A DNA stretch of 60,000 bases from Owenia fusiformis (GCA_903813345.2 CAIIXF020000010.1:27244425-27304424), one strand, 5' to 3'; positions 1 through 12,987 are shown, numbered from the stretch's first letter. Notes: a model not told the origin generated them from the sequence alone. Program-made: numbers and translations.

Positions 1-229
1 CTTCTCTATTCATGATACATTTACAAATAAGCCTCTGGGCTCCCAATATCTCAAAGGAAGGTTTAGATGTCATATACAAAACATATATATTTAATTGTTC
101 AACATAATAAAAGCACCATTATTATCATATTAGCATATTTGTTCACTTGTTGAGTATCTCTAGATTCATGCACCTAATATGGTATATACGGATGAGTCTC
201 TTTAAATTAATGTACATTCTAAAAAATCA

Positions 230-525
230 CTTAAGCTCAATGTACATACTACATGTGTCTCTAGCTCAATGTACAATATGTACTCTAATTTGATGTACAA
301 TAAGTACAAGTACAAGAGTTTCCATTGCTAAGTATACAATAAGTACACAAGTTTTTAGAGTTTGATGTACAATATGTACTCTTGATGAACAATAAGTATG
401 AGAGTCTCTCTTGCTCAATAAACAATATGTACAAGACTCTCTCTAGCTCGATGTACAATATGTACAGGAATCTCTCTAGCTTACTTGATGTACAATATGT
501 ACACGAGTCTATCAAGGCACCACAC
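230..525. repeat. Degenerate minisatellite, ~35-bp unit
   Basis: Short imperfect copies built around GATGTACAATATGTAC followed by a pyrimidine-rich TCTCTCTAGCT segment. Open frames on both strands here simply follow the repeat and show no protein-like composition. The first 230 bases show nothing recognisable. Confidence 0.7.
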
Positions 526-612
526 CTATTTTCATTTAATAATTCTTTTCACTCTACTTTCCTAAAGTAGACACTTCTGGAGATGACCAGTCATACAATA
601 CACTCAGACTGA

Positions 613-1935
613 TAGGGCATGATATCAACATGAGTCATATGTTGCACTCAGGGTGATAGGGCATGATTATGATTGACAAAATCAACATGAGTCATGCAAT
701 ACACTCAGGGTGATAGGGCATGATTATGATTGACAAAATCAACATGAGTCATGCAATACACTCAGGGTGATAGGGCATGATTATGATTGACAAAATCAAC
801 ATGAGTCATGCAATACACTCAGGGTGATAGGGCATGATTATGATTGACAAAATCAACATGAGTCATGCAATACACTCAGGGTGATAGGGCATGATTATGA
901 TTGACAAAATCAACATGAGTCATGCAATACACTCAGGGTGATAGGGCATGATTATGATTGACAAAATCAACATGAGTCATGCAATACACTCAGGGTGATA
1001 GGGCATGATTATGATTGACAAAATCAACATGAGTCATGCAATACACTCAGGGTGATAGGGCATGATTATGATTTACAAAATCAACATGAGTCAAACAATA
1101 CATTCAGAGTGATAGGGCATGATTATGATTGACAAAATCAGCATGAGTCATGCAATACACTCAGGGTGATAGGGCATGATTATGATTGACAAAATCAACA
1201 TGAGTCATACACTACATTCAGAGTGATAGGGCATGATTATGATTGACAAAATCAGCATGAGTCATACGATACACTCAGCGTGATAGGGCATGATTATGAT
1301 AGACCAAATCAACATGAGTCATACGATACACTTAGAGTGATAGGGCATGATTATGATTGACAAAAACAACTTGAGTCATACAATACACTCAGAGTGATAG
1401 GGCATGATTATGATTGACAAAAACAACATGAGTAATACAATACACTCAGAGTGATAGGGCATGATTATGATTGACAAAATCAACATGAGTCATACAATAC
1501 ATTCAGAGTGATAGGGCATGATGATGATTGACAAAATCAGCATGAGTCATACAATACACTCAGCGTGATAGGGCATGATTATGATAGACCAAATCAACAT
1601 GAGTCATATGATACACTCAGCGAGATAGGGCATGATTATGATAGACAAAATCAACACGGGTCATACGATACACTCAGCATGATAGGGCATGATTATGATA
1701 AACCAAATCAACATGAGTCATACAATACATTCAGAGTGATAGGGCATGATTATGATTGACAAAATCAGCATGAGTCATATGATACACTCAGCATGATAGG
1801 GCATAATTATGACAGACAAAATCAACATGAGTCATATGATACACGCAGAGTGATAGGGCATGATAGTCAAAATCAACAAGAGTCATACAATACACTCAGA
1901 GTGAAAGGGCTGCTAGGGATGATTATGATAGGTAA
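613..1935. repeat. 57-bp minisatellite, about 23 copies
   Basis: The unit starts GATAGGGCATGATTATGATT and recurs every 57 bases from 655 to 1852, with a shortened copy at each end (613 and after 1852). Copies from 655 to about 1050 are nearly identical; those after 1110 carry scattered substitutions. Because 57 is a multiple of three, some later copies form open frames (1565-1759, 1793-2026), but the homogeneous copies are full of stops, so I do not read it as coding. The array ends about 130 bp beyond the stop codon of the LicD-like gene on the minus strand. Confidence 0.95.
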
Positions 1936-2062
1936 AATCAACATGAATGTACAGAATGTGTATGAACAAGCTATATCACTACAATTAAGCTGCAAAAATA
2001 CAAAAATAGCTAGCTTATTGAAATAATAAACAGTAGAAAATTACCTTGGCATTTATACAATT

Positions 2063-3088
2063 TTAATTCACATTCTTTACACTTGCTGATCCAAAGTCAG
2101 TTTGGGGTTTGCTGGTCTTATGTAGATCCATGTTGGAGGATGGCACTGACCTGTCATCACCTAATGTTGGCTGAGACAGTTCTACGGTTTGGCGATTACT
2201 TTTAATGGCACCACTTGTACTGCAGGTTGTCACATATTTCAACTGACTTTTGGCATCGTAAATACATTTAGAGGGTAAGATAACTGACTGCAGTGTCCAG
2301 TCAGCAATCTTTAAAGTTTCAGTCATGACACCATTGCTTATTGTCCGCTCCACAAAAGGAAATTTGCTAGCTAGTCTACTACAGGGGACATCCTTCTGGT
2401 TAAAACTGAACAATGGAAGCTCCTTTATATGACTGAACGACCTTGACCCACATTTATCAATGCCTAACTTATAAGTCCTTGCTAAAATTGTGGCACTATC
2501 ACAGGGCGCAAAAACCTGCATGCCCTCAAATGGTCGCTTTTGCAAAGGAAATAAATCCGTCTTTTTATGTGGGATATAATATTGGGGATTTTCATCCCAT
2601 ATATGTGTGCTGTTTTCACCAAACCAGAATATGTCTATATATGGCCAACTGAATGACTGGTGAGCAAACTTCTCACCACTTTTGCTGAAGAACTTGGAGC
2701 CGATAAGAAAACTACTTTCATGTAGTTCAAATTCTGTGGCAAGTGGGGCTACTGCTTTCTTCACAGCATGAAGCTGACTGCTATTGACGATAATATCAAT
2801 GTCATCATCCCAGGGTATCATTCCATGGTGTCTGTATGAGCCTATCAAACTGCCCATATATAACATATAAGTAATGTTATGTGCCTCAAGTGCCCCTATA
2901 AACACTTGGAGGGTACTCAACATAAGGGATTTATCCTTTGTTGTCAACACAGGTTGGAAGTATGCCTCGATGGGCCAGAATCCCTCTTGCAATTGCATCA
3001 CCACAAAAAAGAGGTTAATCAAAATGCCGAGAAAGTTCACAATCAGTATATTCCTCATGTCAAAAATTCTTCTGACTTTTTTCATCAT
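2063..3088 (-). CDS. LicD/fukutin-related phosphotransferase-like protein, copy 1
   Basis: Predicted type II membrane glycan phosphotransferase of the LicD/FKTN/FKRP nucleotidyltransferase fold. Family members transfer a phospho-alditol or phosphocholine from a CDP-linked donor onto glycans, in animals in the Golgi; the donor and acceptor here are unknown. From the chosen Met the protein is 341 aa. A short basic N-terminus is followed by one hydrophobic segment (about residues 14-34). The core holds the signature GSLIGSYRHHG then PWDDDIDI; the acidic cluster is the expected metal and nucleotide site. WPYIDIFWF, THIWDENPQY and FPLQKRPFEGM follow. I start at 3088 because similarity to the second copy (40796-41644) begins exactly there; the frame stays open to a Met at 3193, but those 35 extra residues have no counterpart. 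It also has a C-terminal tail of about 65 residues, polar and Ser/Thr-rich, absent from copy 2. Identity between copies is roughly 60% by eye. The coding region is a single exon. Substrate specificity cannot be read from sequence. Confidence 0.9.
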   Translation of the reverse strand: MMKKVRRIFDMRNILIVNFLGILINLFFVVMQLQEGFWPIEAYFQPVLTTKDKSLMLSTLQVFIGALEAHNITYMLYMGSLIGSYRHHGMIPWDDDIDIIVNSSQLHAVKKAVAPLATEFELHESSFLIGSKFFSKSGEKFAHQSFSWPYIDIFWFGENSTHIWDENPQYYIPHKKTDLFPLQKRPFEGMQVFAPCDSATILARTYKLGIDKCGSRSFSHIKELPLFSFNQKDVPCSRLASKFPFVERTISNGVMTETLKIADWTLQSVILPSKCIYDAKSQLKYVTTCSTSGAIKSNRQTVELSQPTLGDDRSVPSSNMDLHKTSKPQTDFGSASVKNVN

Positions 3089-3243
3089 TTTCGATGTAAT
3101 ATAGAATTTCCCTGTGGAGTAATTTGTATATGGGAACGCTCCTCTACAGTTGTAAAAACAGTATCTGTATATGGCGTTAAGTGGTCGGGGCATTGAGTTG
3201 TATCAATCTACTTAATTGTGTAGCAATCTTCTGTTAATTTCTC
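3089..3243 (-). other. 5' leader of LicD copy 1 with splice acceptor
   Basis: On the minus strand a poly-T tract followed by CAG ends just before 3243, a good acceptor. Copy 2 has the same arrangement at 41833. I infer that a non-coding first exon lies upstream and that the coding exon starts here. An ATG at 3193 in this leader opens the same frame and could extend the protein by 35 residues, but that extension is not shared with copy 2. Confidence 0.45.
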
Positions 3244-3706
3244 CTGAAAAAAAAACATTTCAGCAATTGTGAAATACAACGTATATACTGCAATAATATT
3301 TCAGACAGACATAAAACTCCCAGTCTTCTCAATACAGTGGAATTTTCTTCAATTTTCTAGTGTATAAATATGCATGTTCAATCATGGGCTTTCAATAGAT
3401 TCAATTTATAAAACAGTAACATATTTTTCAATTTAATTGAAACATCATTGATATGATAACGTGCATGTGTACATTGTTTTTTTTAAAAATAGGATGAGTT
3501 TAAACATAGTTCATCTGCAGAGAGTGCCATTGATCAATACACTACTAGACATTTCACGCCTCTTGAGGATTAGCATAGATTTAAATCTCAATGAATTGGC
3601 CATTATAACTTCTTCGAGATAGATCTTGACATTGACCACCGAGACCATGCAACTAAAACTGATTGATTCATAAAGATACACATCGGAATATATTGAAACA
3701 CTCACT

Positions 3707-4818
3707 GGCAGCTTTGCTCACTTTGCAGTTAACTACTTAGAGTGGAGGGGTGAATGTTTGCTGACTTTGCAGTTAACTACTTAGAGTGGAGGGGTGAATG
3801 TTTGCTCACTTTGCCGTTAACTACTTAGAGGGGATGGGGTGAATGTTTGCTCACTTTGCAGTTAACTACTTAGAGGGGGGGGGGTGAATGTTTGCTGACT
3901 TTGCAGTTAACTACTTAGAGTGGAGGGGGTGAATGTTTGCTGACTTTGCAGTTAACTACTTAGAGTGGAGGGGTGAATGTTTGCTGACTTTGCAGTTAAC
4001 TACTTAGAGGGGATGGGGTGAATGTTTGCTCACTTTGCAGTTAACTACTTAGAGGGGAGGGGTGAATGTTTGCTCACTTTGCAGTTAACTACTTAGAGTG
4101 GAGGGGTGAATGTTTGCTGACTTTGCAGTTAACTACTTAGAGTGGAGGGGTGAATGTTTGCTCACTTTGCAGTTAACTACTTAGAGTGGAGGGGTGAATG
4201 TTTGCTCACTTTGCAGTTAACTACTTAGAGTGGAGGGGTGAATGTTTGCTCACTTTGCAGTTAACTACTTAGAGTGGAGGGGTGAATGTTTGCTCACTTT
4301 GCAGTTAACTACTTAGAGTGGAGGGGTGAATGTTTGCTCACTTTGCAGTTAACTACTTAGAGTGGAGGGGTGAATGTTTGCTGACTTTGCAGTTAACTAC
4401 TTAGAGTGGAGGGGTGAATGTTTGCTGACTTTGCAGTTAACTACTTAGAGTGAAGGGGTGAATGTTTGCTCACTTTGCAGTTAACTACTTAGAGTGGAGG
4501 GGTGAATGTTTGCTGACTTTGCAGTTAACTACTTAGAGTGGAGGGGTGAATGTTTGCTCACTTTGCAGTTAACTACTTAGAGTGGAGGGGTGAATGTTTG
4601 CTGACTTTGCAGTTAACTACTTAGAGTGGAGGGGTGAATGTTTGCTGACTTTGCAGTTAACTACTTAGAGTGGAGGGGTGAATGTTTGCTGACTTTGCAG
4701 TTAACTACTTAGAGTGGAGGGGTGAATGTTTGCTCACTTTGCAGTTAACTACTTAGAGGGGAGGGGGTGATTGTTTGCTCACTTTGCATTTAATTACTTA
4801 GAGTGGAGGGGTGAATGT
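3707..4818. repeat. 44-bp G-rich minisatellite, about 25 copies
   Basis: The unit contains GTTAACTACTTAGAGTGGAG, then GGGTGAATGTTTGCTSACTTTGCA. The first full copy starts at 3728 and the last at about 4788, in 44-bp steps. Single-base variants alternate irregularly (TGCTCACTT or TGCTGACTT), and a few copies have longer G runs (about 3835 and 3875-3885). One strand is markedly G-rich with repeated GGAGGGG. It lies upstream of LicD copy 1, so that gene sits between two minisatellites. Confidence 0.95.
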
Positions 4819-5988
4819 CAATGTGGAAATAACCATGCTTAATATAAATGGTGGGGAATGTTAGAGGACTTAATTCAGAGGGGTTGTGGATTCTTTCCCT
4901 ACAAGGGCTGACTGACTCTCACATCAACACTAACATTAAATTATTTATAACAACTAGAATTTTAAATTGTCAATAACATAAAAAGCCATCTTGTAAGGTG
5001 GCTAAAGAATAATGGGAAAGTATCTTCAGAGAGAATAACAGTTTTAATTGTTTAATTTCGAAACAATGTCTGGGATGGTGATGACATTACATTTGAATTT
5101 ATGAGCAGGTTATAATAACATGGCATGTTTTACAAATAGTATGCCACTCTCATCTTATTATCAATATTCACCACTGCTTATTTATATGGAACATTTTGTG
5201 TTTTCGGCATACACTGATTAAAAAAATTAAGCCAAACCGAATATCTTTTAATTCTCCAAATCCTTCTTCAAACGCTTTTGTTTGTATTGTATAGTTCATT
5301 GAATTACACTGCAGGTGCTGTTGATATGTATAGCACTGTTCAATGTCAACCCAAAAGTCAATGTCAAGACTGACTCAATGAAGATAACAGTTTTTAAAGA
5401 ATGTGCAAGAGAAGAAAACCAAAATTTGGTCAAGTGAAACAAGAGACTAAAGGTGTAAAGACCCTTGATAGCAAGTTGCTATCAGACTTTGGATCCAAGA
5501 GTCCTATGTACGATTCCCACACGTTAGTTAGTCATTGCCCTGGGGTGCCCTCGGTCATTACAAGGGAGCCAAGAACAGAAGAAGGAATATGGAAAGTGGA
5601 TGAAATATAACTATATTGTGTGAGGAATTTGTATAAAATGAGTGGTTTAAACCCAACAAGCATGGAAGGACATGCAGAGGATGATGATCTGCTTCTCAGT
5701 AAACAGATGAATCAGAGCCTTGAACTGTTGAACAAGCCTCTGGGATTGATTCATTTTTCAATTGAAAACATATGTAAAATATTTTTGACTTGTGAAATCA
5801 TCAAGCGCAAATGAAAAGTTTTTCAGTTTCCTAGTTTCAAGATTGCATCACAAGGTATTAAGTGACCTCATGGTCATCTGTTTATAATTGTGACGTAAAA
5901 TCAAATTTTAAATGTAAAATAATGCAAATCTTTTTGTTTTTCAAGAATGATCTCTTGACTTTGATAAAATAAAGTATTGCACATATTA
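4819..5988 (+). other. Intergenic region with two weak open frames
   Basis: No recognisable gene. Open frames at 5401-5610 and 5620-5814 lie close together on the plus strand and have a somewhat protein-like mix of charged residues, but no motif I know, no convincing splice sites and only about 65 residues each. They could be a decayed gene or a non-coding transcript. The rest is AT-rich sequence without visible structure. Confidence 0.3.
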
Positions 5989-5989
5989 C

Positions 5990-6560
5990 ACTCAATGTTG
6001 ATACGGCTGTGAATAGAGGACCATTTGATATTGAAGGTTGAGATTGCACTTGCTGTGGATTACAATTGTTACATGGGGCAAACGATTTGACATTGAAGGT
6101 ATCACATTTAATACTGAGATTACAATTGCTGTGACTAGCGGACCATTTGATATTAAAGGTATTGTACTTAATGCTGAAATTGCAACTGCTGTAAATTGAA
6201 TTGTTATAAAGGGCAGACAATTTGATTCTGAAGTACTGCACTCCTGGGATTGCACATAATGTTGAGATTGCAATTGCTATTAATAGCAGACCATTTGATA
6301 TTGAAGGTATTGCATTTAATGCTGAGATTGCAATTGCTATTTATAGCAGACCATTTGATATTGAAGGTATTGCATTTAATGCTGAGATTGCAATTGCTAT
6401 TAATAGCAGACCATTTGATATTAAAGGTATTGCACTTTATGTTGAGATTGCAATTGCTATTAATAGCAGACCATTTGATATTGAAGGTATTGCACTTAAT
6501 GTTGAGATTGCAATTGCTATTAATAGCAGACCATTTGATATTTCAATTACTGTAAAGGGT
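5990..6560. repeat. 60-bp tandem repeat, diverging to the left
   Basis: Five well-conserved 60-bp copies run from about 6241 to 6540, each with GCAATTGCTATTAATAGCAG followed by ACCATTTGATATT. Degraded copies extend left to about 5990. The 60-bp period gives a 20-codon repeating open frame (6222-6563) with a monotonous Ala/Ile/Glu composition. I treat it as a by-product of the repeat, because the left copies break the frame. Confidence 0.9.
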
Positions 6561-6564
6561 TGAT

Positions 6565-7700
6565 CATTTGATATGTTGAAGAGTATTGTACAATAGAAAG
6601 GACATTTCACAAGCACATGTACTTGTTTAGACTGTTTATGTATGCTTTATACATGCAAATGAAAACACATTATACCATTCAAAAGGCCAGATGAATAAGT
6701 TGAATCTAGATTCAAATTATTTTACCATTGAGCTTACACATTGTACACATGCTACATACTATAGTGTACTAGTACGTTATGTTATTTTAGCGACATGCAT
6801 TTACGAACTGTAATTTTCCCCCAATTAACATTCCGTTAAAAAACTGAACCAAATGATTTTCATGACCAAATGCACTGTACTGTTGAGGTCAATGACAGTC
6901 AGAGCTCTGCAATTCCAGTGAACCGTCTGACCCCTAATTCATACAGTAGCAGTTGTTTTTTATAATTATCAGCAGATACATACTTTTAAAATGCCAATTT
7001 GATCAAAATATACTACTTTTTCTGCTTTTAATTTCAGGTCATTAAACCACTTCTTTTATATGTTAAACTGCTGTTCCAATGCAAATGCTCATTCACCGTA
7101 TTATGTCTCATCTATAGAATTCTTGAAGCATAAAAAACTTTAAACATAAATCACATTCAGTATTCAAAAGAGTTTGAAGCATGATTCATAAAGAAAGAAG
7201 AAGTAAAGAACTACAATATTTCATCCTGTAGCATTTAAAGGGGGGGGGGGGGGCTTTAAATGTGTTAACTTGCAAAATCAATCTAGACATACATAGATGT
7301 CCCTAGGGGAAGTGCGTATTGGGTGCGAGTGTACCCCCTTTTTGAGCCTATTTTACTTTTCCCCAGGAATTTTGTTCATGGTGTTGATGAAAAGGAGATT
7401 CAGTGGAAAGAAGACATGTTGGTTGAAGTTGTTTTACACTGATCGAATCTGGCTCCATGTTATAGAATAGAGCAATGATTTGATGAGTGTTCAGCTCTAA
7501 CTTATAAACTGTAATCATGCACCTATTAAAATGACATATCATTTTTTTAATTAAATATAGTTTAATGATTGCGAGAATCTACTTGTGGGGGACAGCGCAA
7601 AATCAATCATTACTTTTACATATATTCATTCCTGCATGAATGGTAACCCCCAAGATGAATGCTCTTTTCTCAAAACCTACCATATTAATAATAATAGTAG
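6565..7700. other. Intergenic region, no gene seen
   Basis: AT-rich sequence with a G run near 7240. An open frame at 7348-7542 on the minus strand has no recognisable features. Confidence 0.5.
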
Positions 7701-7729
7701 AATACGCCGTCAGTCCGCATTTGATTTTT

Positions 7730-8035
7730 TGAAGTGAGTTTCGTAGATCGTCAGATTTCTCCGACTGATATCGGGTTATCTCAAATTGGTTTGTTTATAA
7801 ATACAAATTTCTTTACCGTTGTAAGGCGCATGCGCAAAATTGATTTATAAACGTGATTGGTTGATGGTTTTTCTCCTGAGCATGCGTGAAGTCTGATGAA
7901 CACTTCTGACGAAGACCGGAGCAAACATTACTAGCTCTCAAACGAAATTCCAAGATTCAGATCATTTCGCCGTGTTTGCTAAGCGTGTATACGTGAATGA
8001 CAAGCTGTTTTGAGTAGATCAGGTACCTGTTTTAG
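7730..8035. promoter_or_regulatory. Possible promoter with NRF-1-like palindrome
   Basis: GGCGCATGCGCAA at about 7826-7838 matches the palindromic NRF-1 site known from housekeeping promoters. An inverted CCAAT-type element (GATTGGTTG) follows at about 7855, and local CpG content is higher than in the surroundings. On the plus strand a consensus-like donor (ATCAG then GTACCT) lies at 8022/8023, so a non-coding first exon could end there. The palindrome works in both directions, so it could equally serve LicD copy 1 on the minus strand. No coding exon is visible. Confidence 0.25.
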
Positions 8036-8568
8036 ACACAACATTGATTTAGCTTGACATTGATGTGCACATTGGCACTTTTGAGCATGTTAATACAAGT
8101 TTTTACACGCTTAGCACGAGACGTGTTTTCGAAAAATCTGTTATCTGATTCACTCAATTATCGTATGGATATGTATTTCTGCTGACATTTCAACACCACA
8201 TCACATAGAATTACGATGCAGAATGATAATAAAACACAAAACAACTACTAAATTCCACTTGTTATTTCACAGGAGGTAAAATTGCACACTGCCTAGATTC
8301 TTTGTAAGGGTCGTCAGACATCGGATTGGCCGCCATATTTGAAATGAAAATATCACTAAATAGAGGTCTGCGCATGTGTCAACATTTCGACTGCATAGTA
8401 ACAACATAATATTGTTATTCACAGTCACTTGATCAGTAAAACTCAATTTAATCTACTGCACATTCTTGATACCATGGTACCATGCACTCAAAATGTTTAC
8501 AAAAAGTGTGAGAATTAGATATCCTTGCAAAAACACATTCTATAAGGTTTTCTTAAGACATACATGGG

Positions 8569-8728
8569 CAGTTAAACCTGTATATTATGAACACCAATGA
8601 CTCCAGAAAAAAGTGTTCACTACAGAGAGGGTATTTTGAATAGGAGTCAATGTAAACTGTGTCTTGAAGTGGTGTTCACTAAACACATGTGTTCACTACA
8701 GAGGTGTTCACGAAAACAGGTTTTACTG
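8569..8728. mobile_element. Small MITE-like element, 160 bp
   Basis: The termini are inverted repeats, CAGTTAAACCTGT on the left and ACAGGTTTTACTG on the right. The interior repeats GTGTTCACTACAGAG-type words. CAGTAAAACCTGT-like ends are common among non-autonomous DNA transposons of animals. No clear target duplication is visible. It directly abuts the 85-bp satellite. Confidence 0.55.
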
Positions 8729-8735
8729 TGCCTAA

Positions 8736-10600
8736 CAATTGGACCAGCATCTCAGCTTTTGCTCACAGGGTCTTAACAGCAATGCATTTTGATAATTGAT
8801 TCATATCTAACAAAGCACAACAATTAGACCAGCATCTCAGCTTTTGATTACAGGGTCTTAACAGCAATGCATTTTGATAATTGATTTATATCTAACAAAG
8901 CACAACAATTAGACCAGCATCTCAGCTTTTGCTTACAAGGTCTTAACAGCAATGCATTTTGATAATTGATTCCAAATCTAACAAAGCACAACAATTAGAC
9001 CAGCATCTCAGCTTTTTCTTACAGGGTCTTAACAGCAATACATTTTGATAATTGATTCCAAATCTAACAAAGCACAACAAATGGAAAAGCATCTCAGCTT
9101 TTGCTTACAAGGTCTTAACAGCAATGCATTTTGATAATTGATTTATATCTAACAAAGCACAACAATTAGACCAGCATCTCAGCTTTTTTTACAGGGTCTT
9201 AACAGCAATGTATTTTGATAAATGATTCATATCTAACAAAGCACAACAATTAGACCAGCATCTCAGCTTTTGATTACAGGGTCTTAACAGCAATGCATTT
9301 TGATAATTGATTCATATCTAACAAAGCACAAAAATTAGACCAGCATCTCAGCTTTTGCTTACAAGGTCTTAACAGCAATGCATTTTGATAATTGATTCCA
9401 AATCTAACAAAGCACAACAATTGGACCATCATCTCAGCTTTTGCTTACAGGGTCTTAACAGCAATGCATTTTGATAATTGATTTATATCTAACAAAGCCC
9501 AACAATTGCACAAGCATCACAGCTTTTTCTTACAGGGTCTTAACAGCAATGCATTTTGATAATTGATTTATATCTAACTAAGCACAACAATTGGACCAGC
9601 ATCTCAGCTTTTTCTTACAGGGTCTTAACAACAATGCATTTTGATAATTGATTTATATCTAACAAAGCCCAACAATTGCACAAGCATCACAGCTTTTTCT
9701 TACAGGGTCTTAACAGCAATGCATTTTGATAATTGATTTATATCTAACTAAGCACAACAATTGGACCAGCATCTCAGCTTTTTCTTACAGGGTCTTAACA
9801 GCAATGCATTTTGATAATTGATTCCAAATCTAACAAGCACAACAATATTAGACCAGCATCTCAGTTTTTGCTAACAGGGTCTTAACAACAATGCATTTTG
9901 ATAATTGCTTTATATCTAACAAAGCACAACAATTGGACCATCATCTCAGTTTTTGCTAACAGGGTCTTAACAACAATGCATTTTGATAATTGATTTATAT
10001 CTAACAAAGCACAACAATTGGACAAGCATCTCAGCTTTTGCTTACAGGGTCTTAACAGCAATGCATTTTGATAATTGATTTATATCTAACTAAGCACAAC
10101 AATTAGACCAGCATCTCAGCTTTTTCTTACAGGGTCTTAACAGCAATGCATTTTGATAATTGATTCCAAATCTAACAAGCACAACAATATTAGACCAGCA
10201 TCTCAGTTTTTGCTAACAGGGTCTTAACAACAATGCATTTTGATAATTGCTTTATATCTAACAAAGCACAACAATTGGACCAGCATCTCAGTTTTTGCTA
10301 ACAGGGTCTTAACAACAATGCATTTTGATAATTGATTTATATCTAACAAAGCACAACAATTGGACAAGCATCTCAGCTTTTGCTTACAGGGTCTTAACAG
10401 CAATGCATTTTGATAATTGATTTATATCTAACAAAGCACAACAATTGGACCAGCATCTCAGCTTTTGCTAACAGGGTCTTAACAGCAATGTATTTTGATA
10501 ATTGATTTATATCTAACAAAGCACAACAATTGGACAAGCATCTCAGCTTTTGCTAACAGGGTCTTAACAGCAATACATTTTGATAATTGATTCATACAAA
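8736..10600. repeat. 85-bp satellite, about 22 copies, with higher-order blocks
   Basis: The unit contains CAGCATCTCAGCTTTTGCTT, then ACAGGGTCTTAACAGCAATG and CATTTTGATAATTGAT. Variants are shared between distant copies. The block with AACAAAGCCCAACAATTGCA recurs 170 bp apart (9491 and 9661), which is two units. The block ATTCCAAATCTAACAAGCAC recurs about 342 bp apart (9821 and 10163), which is four units. This implies growth by multi-unit duplication. Confidence 0.95.
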
Positions 10601-12987
10601 GCACACTGACGACAAGTAAATTGACAATTATTGAAAATAGTGTTCTGTTCATGTTTGATAAAAATTGATTATTTAAAAAAATTTGGTCCGTTTTCAAAAG
10701 TATGCCTCATTATTTTTCATGTCTACTAGGGAGGGGCAGAATGGAGATCTACCATGAAAATTATGGTTATTTTGAGGACAGCATAATTTGTTACAGGATG
10801 GTCTATGCACTTTAAAATGAGAGTAAACTTTAGGAATAAACACGCATTGGATGTTTTTAAGAACAGTTTAACTTTTAAGTGGTTTCATTGACTTTTAAAC
10901 AAAATATATGTAGTTTTAATGATTTTAAAATAAATAATTCCCTTTGATTGTTTCACATCTCCAAATATGCAGTATATACCGTATTTGGTCAAAAAACCTC
11001 CTATCAATGACCTATATTTAAAGAAGAAAATGATGTCTCACCTTGGAAACCATATAAGGTCAATGCCCAGTACACATGCACTGAAGGTTTATCAGTGAAT
11101 CATCCATGCAGCCTCCGTAACTTTACTAACTTCAACATAGATGATGATATATATCCAACTGAAACAAACAGACATAATATGTTAATATTCTTTCAGCTTT
11201 CCTTTTTATAACTCATTCTTCGTAAATATGCTTGGCTTATCGGCATGTGACGAGTCAATCTGTTTCATTTTAGACTGTCTTTGATGTTCCGTTTTTTATA
11301 GACATATATCTGTTTACTCCAAGGCCAAGTAAGCATATGTATTTTACTGAGGAGGTGTGGTGCTCACATCTCTTTTCTATATTGGCCTATTTAAGCCTAG
11401 AAGACAACATATCATAAAATACATCAGTTAGCATATGTAACATCATCCTGCATTCAGCACTTAATCAGCATCCTACTTTAGTGTCTTATTACTGGCAAAG
11501 GTCACAAACCTGCAGAGTCATTTAGGGTGAAAGCTGATGGAGATGAATAGATGAGATAATCCTCGCCTCCGAATCCACATCCTTGCATCTTTAGTATTAA
11601 TACAGATCCTTGTTCTGCTTTCTTGTTTGCTGCAATATGTTGTCTCTGTAGCCGGATTACTAGAAAATGCAAGCAATTTGCTACAGTGTACTGCAACTGT
11701 ATGCATCTAAATAAATAAAAAACTCATAGCGTAGGTGTGTTTTCCTATTCAAAATAGTTAATTTATTAGAGACCACTAACATCATAAATGAAGTAGACTT
11801 ATAATGCCTGACATTTCTACATTTGTGTTTGTGAGCTAAGGTCACAGATATGAAATTAAACTTCAAGTGCACATATACTAGGAAGCCAAGGGAAACACCA
11901 ATAGATTTTTGGGGAAACCAATCTCTTAACTAATCCTCCCTCAAAAAATAACTCCGTACATTTTTTTGTCTGCCTATAACTGTCAAAATGCAAAATATTT
12001 CTTCAAATCTACCAATTATATGTTATACCTAACCTATGTCCAAATGTTTTCAGTTTCTACAATGATTTTTCAGAAAAAATGAGGAATTTAAGAAACATAG
12101 TGAAGGCATCAATACCAAGAGCTATAAAGAACTAATGGCCGATCCTTGTGGTGAAAAAGATATGTTGCAAGCGGACCAGCCTTACTAGTGTAAAGTTCCG
12201 CCTTCTTCACCCCCTCAAAATATCAACACTGGTCGCACCTTATCCTTGCTTCAGTTTAACCTAAATCAGAATTTTTTCAGTTTATATTAAGTTAAGAATT
12301 TTTACATCACCAAAGTCTTCCTTGCTGCTTCATGCTTTATTCTGTTTTGCTACATTATAACATGAAAACTTCAACATGTTCTTATATTTCAGGGTAGGGT
12401 AACAAGGTCCTCACCTAATTATGATTTTTGGTAAAAAATGTCAACTCTCATAATAGGAACTGATAAATTTAGCTCAAGTAGAAACATTAGTTCTTTTCAA
12501 TAACATTTTTTTCATTTGAATGTTATAAGCAATTTGTATAAAATGTGAATGATGAACATTCATAAATTACTTTTATTGCCTCAGTGACCTAGCTTAATAA
12601 AAGTAATAAAACTATCAATAGCATGGCCTGAAATTAAAATAGAATAAATGACAAAGGAATGATGAAGGTCACAAAAATAATAGTGAATGCAAAATTAATG
12701 TTACAGAAGAAAAGAGAGAAATGCTATATGGTTCACAATGAAATTCCTTGCACAGGAGGCTCAATAAAGTTTATCGGCCTACATGTGTTTTGGCTGTAGA
12801 TATCTCTGGAATTCTTTATTTGATGTGATTGCTATAGCAACATCCTAGAAAAGCCAGCAAATGTAATCTGAGTATAAAATAGCACTAAGATGGATGCAAA
12901 TACTGCATACAGACTTGGTCCAGTCAACACCTAATTCTAAAACTACATTCTAAGTTCATTGATGCACTGATGCAAAGCAATTGATTA
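10601..12987. other. Intergenic region, no gene seen
   Basis: AT-rich. Short open frames (10479-10697, 11502-11706, 11681-11872, minus strand) show no protein features. No repeat arrays or inverted repeats stand out. Confidence 0.5.

Noticed and set aside
655-1935. Array with regular spacing, CRISPR-like at first sight
   Set aside because: The whole 57-bp unit repeats with no unique spacers, and the genome is eukaryotic. It is a minisatellite; the same applies to the other arrays.
1565-2026. Repeat protein frame with IGHDYDRPNQHESY units
   Set aside because: It exists only because the unit is a multiple of three. The most conserved copies of the same array contain several in-frame stops.
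3089-3193. 35-codon N-terminal extension of LicD copy 1
   Set aside because: Not conserved in copy 2, whose similarity begins at the internal Met. Kept as leader sequence.
6222-6563. 113-codon frame with a 20-residue repeat
   Set aside because: It follows the 60-bp DNA repeat; a second overlapping frame is also open, and older copies are broken.
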